A DNA stretch of 64,000 nucleotides, taken from assembly GCF_030816475.1 (NCBI RefSeq), contig NZ_JAUSXF010000001.1:1488001-1552000 (forward strand). Reading direction: 5' to 3'. Within the stretch, counting starts at the first letter, position 1; each line of letters begins with the position of its first letter. The notes beneath the pieces were generated by a model that saw nothing but the letters and a program-made list of their open reading frames with translations, was not told the DNA's origin and did not search any database. Source of the DNA: Arthrobacter pascens (GTDB lineage: Bacteria > Actinomycetota > Actinomycetes > Actinomycetales > Micrococcaceae). Position numbers and translations under genes: made by a program. Positions 62,930 to 64,000 of the stretch are shown here, piece after piece.

Positions 62930-64000
62930 TGCAGGGTCTCCGGGAGATCCGCACCGGACTATGGCATCTTCGCAGGGGAGGGCCAACGCAGTTCAATACC
63001 TGGCGTTCCCGCCGACGGATCGAACAGGGCTTTGCCGCACCGCGAAACGTGCAAGGTGTGGAAGCGGCCTGGACTGGCAGGAGGCGCAAGCGCAGGCTCT
63101 CGCTGATGCCGGCGAGACTGCCACAACCGCGGCCGTCCCGACCCGACGTCCGCGCTGCGGTGATCTTGGACGACTTTTCCGCGCTGGCATTCGGCTACGA
63201 GTGGACCACCATGCCAGTCCATCCGTACACCTGGCGGAACGACCTCGCGGCCGGGGCCGTTGATCTCCTGTTTGTGGAGTCGGCATGGTCCGGAAACGGC
63301 GGACTGTGGCGTGGAAAACTAGCTGGTCCCAGCGGGCCCAGCGACGAGTTCCGCGATCTGGTCCATTGGTGCCGCGAGCGGGGGATCCCAACGGTTTTTT
63401 GGAACAAAGAAGACCCGCCGCACTACGACGACTTCCTGCCCGCCGCCAGGATTTTTGATCAGGTCTTCACATCCGATTCCGGTCGTATCGCGCAGTACAA
63501 GGTGGATCTCGGGCACGAACGCGTCGCTGTGCTTCCGTTCGCCGCGCAACCGGCGATCCACAACCCGGTGAGGCCTGGGCATGGCTGGCACAAGAGGGAC
63601 GTTGCTTTTGCTGGAATGTACTTTGCGCACAAGTATCCCGAGCGCCGGGCACAGATGGACCTTCTGCTCGGTGGGGCGCTGGACGCGTCGGTCCGGATGG
63701 GGACGGGTCTGGAAATATTCTCCCGGCAGCTTGGCGGCAGCCCGGAATACCAGTTCCCCGCACCGCTGGACTCACGCGTGGTCGGCTCGTTGAGCTACCT
63801 TCAGACACTGTCCGCCTACAAGGCGTACAAGGTGTTTCTCAACGTCAACTCCGTTGTTGACTCGCCCAGCATGTGTGCCAGGCGCGTCTTCGAGATCTCG
63901 GCTTCCGGCACGCCTGTCGTCACCGCACCCAGTAAGGCAATGCAACGGTTCTTCACCCCGGAGGCGGTGCCCGTGGCCACCACCCGCAAGGAAGCCGAGC
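62929..64000 (+). CDS. CgeB-like glycosyltransferase, 3' end outside window
   Basis: An open frame of 357 codons starts at ATG 62929, overlapping the ATPase stop TAATG, and runs off the right edge. It carries an N-terminal basic region, then VRAAVILDDFSALAFGYEW, VDLLFVESAWSGNGGLW, GIPTVFWNKEDPPHYDDFLPAA and FDQVFTSDSGRIAQYK. The CgeB/DUF3880-type sequence AFAGMYFAHKYPERRAQMD and FLNVNSVVDSPSMCARRVFEISASGTPVV follow. These are GT-B glycosyltransferases often found in cell-surface glycan clusters. It continues the polysaccharide operon, and the acceptor and donor are unknown. Confidence 0.85.
   Translation, partial: MQGLREIRTGLWHLRRGGPTQFNTWRSRRRIEQGFAAPRNVQGVEAAWTGRRRKRRLSLMPARLPQPRPSRPDVRAAVILDDFSALAFGYEWTTMPVHPYTWRNDLAAGAVDLLFVESAWSGNGGLWRGKLAGPSGPSDEFRDLVHWCRERGIPTVFWNKEDPPHYDDFLPAARIFDQVFTSDSGRIAQYKVDLGHERVAVLPFAAQPAIHNPVRPGHGWHKRDVAFAGMYFAHKYPERRAQMDLLLGGALDASVRMGTGLEIFSRQLGGSPEYQFPAPLDSRVVGSLSYLQTLSAYKAYKVFLNVNSVVDSPSMCARRVFEISASGTPVVTAPSKAMQRFFTPEAVPVATTRKEAE

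Overview
This window is a stretch of chromosome from a high-GC Gram-positive actinobacterium. Gene order and protein character (leuC-leuD-murA-plsC-gpsA-ddl, ilvD / ilvB-ilvN-ilvC / serA, metG, leuB, ilvE, gltX, CCA-less tRNA genes, several apparently leaderless promoters) point to Arthrobacter, Pseudarthrobacter or a close Micrococcaceae relative. The genus is an inference from gene content; no search was run. I see no rRNA, CRISPR array, prophage or intact insertion sequence.

Layout. (1) 1-11.3 kb: mixed metabolic genes, mostly on the minus strand. They include a MarR/LLM-oxidoreductase operon with an 18-bp palindromic operator, an RND-type exporter, malate:quinone oxidoreductase, a Tat-type solute-binding lipoprotein, a fasciclin lipoprotein, tRNA-Leu, a PrxQ peroxiredoxin and a second MarR regulator. 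(2) 11.3-17.4 kb: an arabinoside-use locus made of a LacI regulator, a three-gene sugar ABC importer without its own ATPase, and a GH51 arabinofuranosidase. A large operator palindrome lies in front of the importer, and a strong hairpin separates the binding-protein gene from the permeases. (3) 17.8-20.2 kb: tRNA-Lys, a PQQ-type sugar dehydrogenase, and a membrane-anchored protein with a long disordered region and a C-terminal sunset-like motif.

(4) 20.4-37 kb: branched-chain amino acid synthesis, comprising ilvD, a leader-peptide attenuator plus ilvBNC, serA, leuB and ilvE. Interspersed are an FtsX-like ABC exporter, metG and small enzymes. Long, almost perfect palindromes follow ilvD, metG and ilvE. 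(5) 37-47.5 kb: a fumarylacetoacetate-hydrolase-family enzyme, gltX, a HAD hydrolase, a heptad-repeat membrane protein with a 28-bp operator-like palindrome, tRNA-Gln and tRNA-Glu, and a translationally coupled pair of membrane-anchored GTPases resembling bacterial dynamins. (6) 46.8-49.7 kb: an NdgR/LtbR-type IclR regulator divergent from leuCD. The same 15-bp palindrome lies in front of leuC and ilvD, which ties the dispersed pathway genes together.

(7) 49.8-57 kb: a secreted PIG-L deacetylase-like protein carrying a 98.5 % identical tandem domain duplication, then an envelope operon murA-plsC-gpsA-ddl and a DUF3515 lipoprotein. (8) 57.5-64 kb: a tightly coupled surface-polysaccharide operon consisting of a Pro-rich secreted/membrane protein, a 1003-aa double glycosyltransferase, a Wzm/TagG-type permease, a Wzt/TagH-type ATPase, and a CgeB-like glycosyltransferase that runs off the window.

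None of this is a demonstrably new system. The parts I consider least explained are the GTPase pair, the palindrome family, the operator without a visible regulator in front of the heptad-repeat gene, the duplicated PIG-L carbohydrate-binding-like domain, and the Pro-rich protein plus double glycosyltransferase that head the polysaccharide operon.
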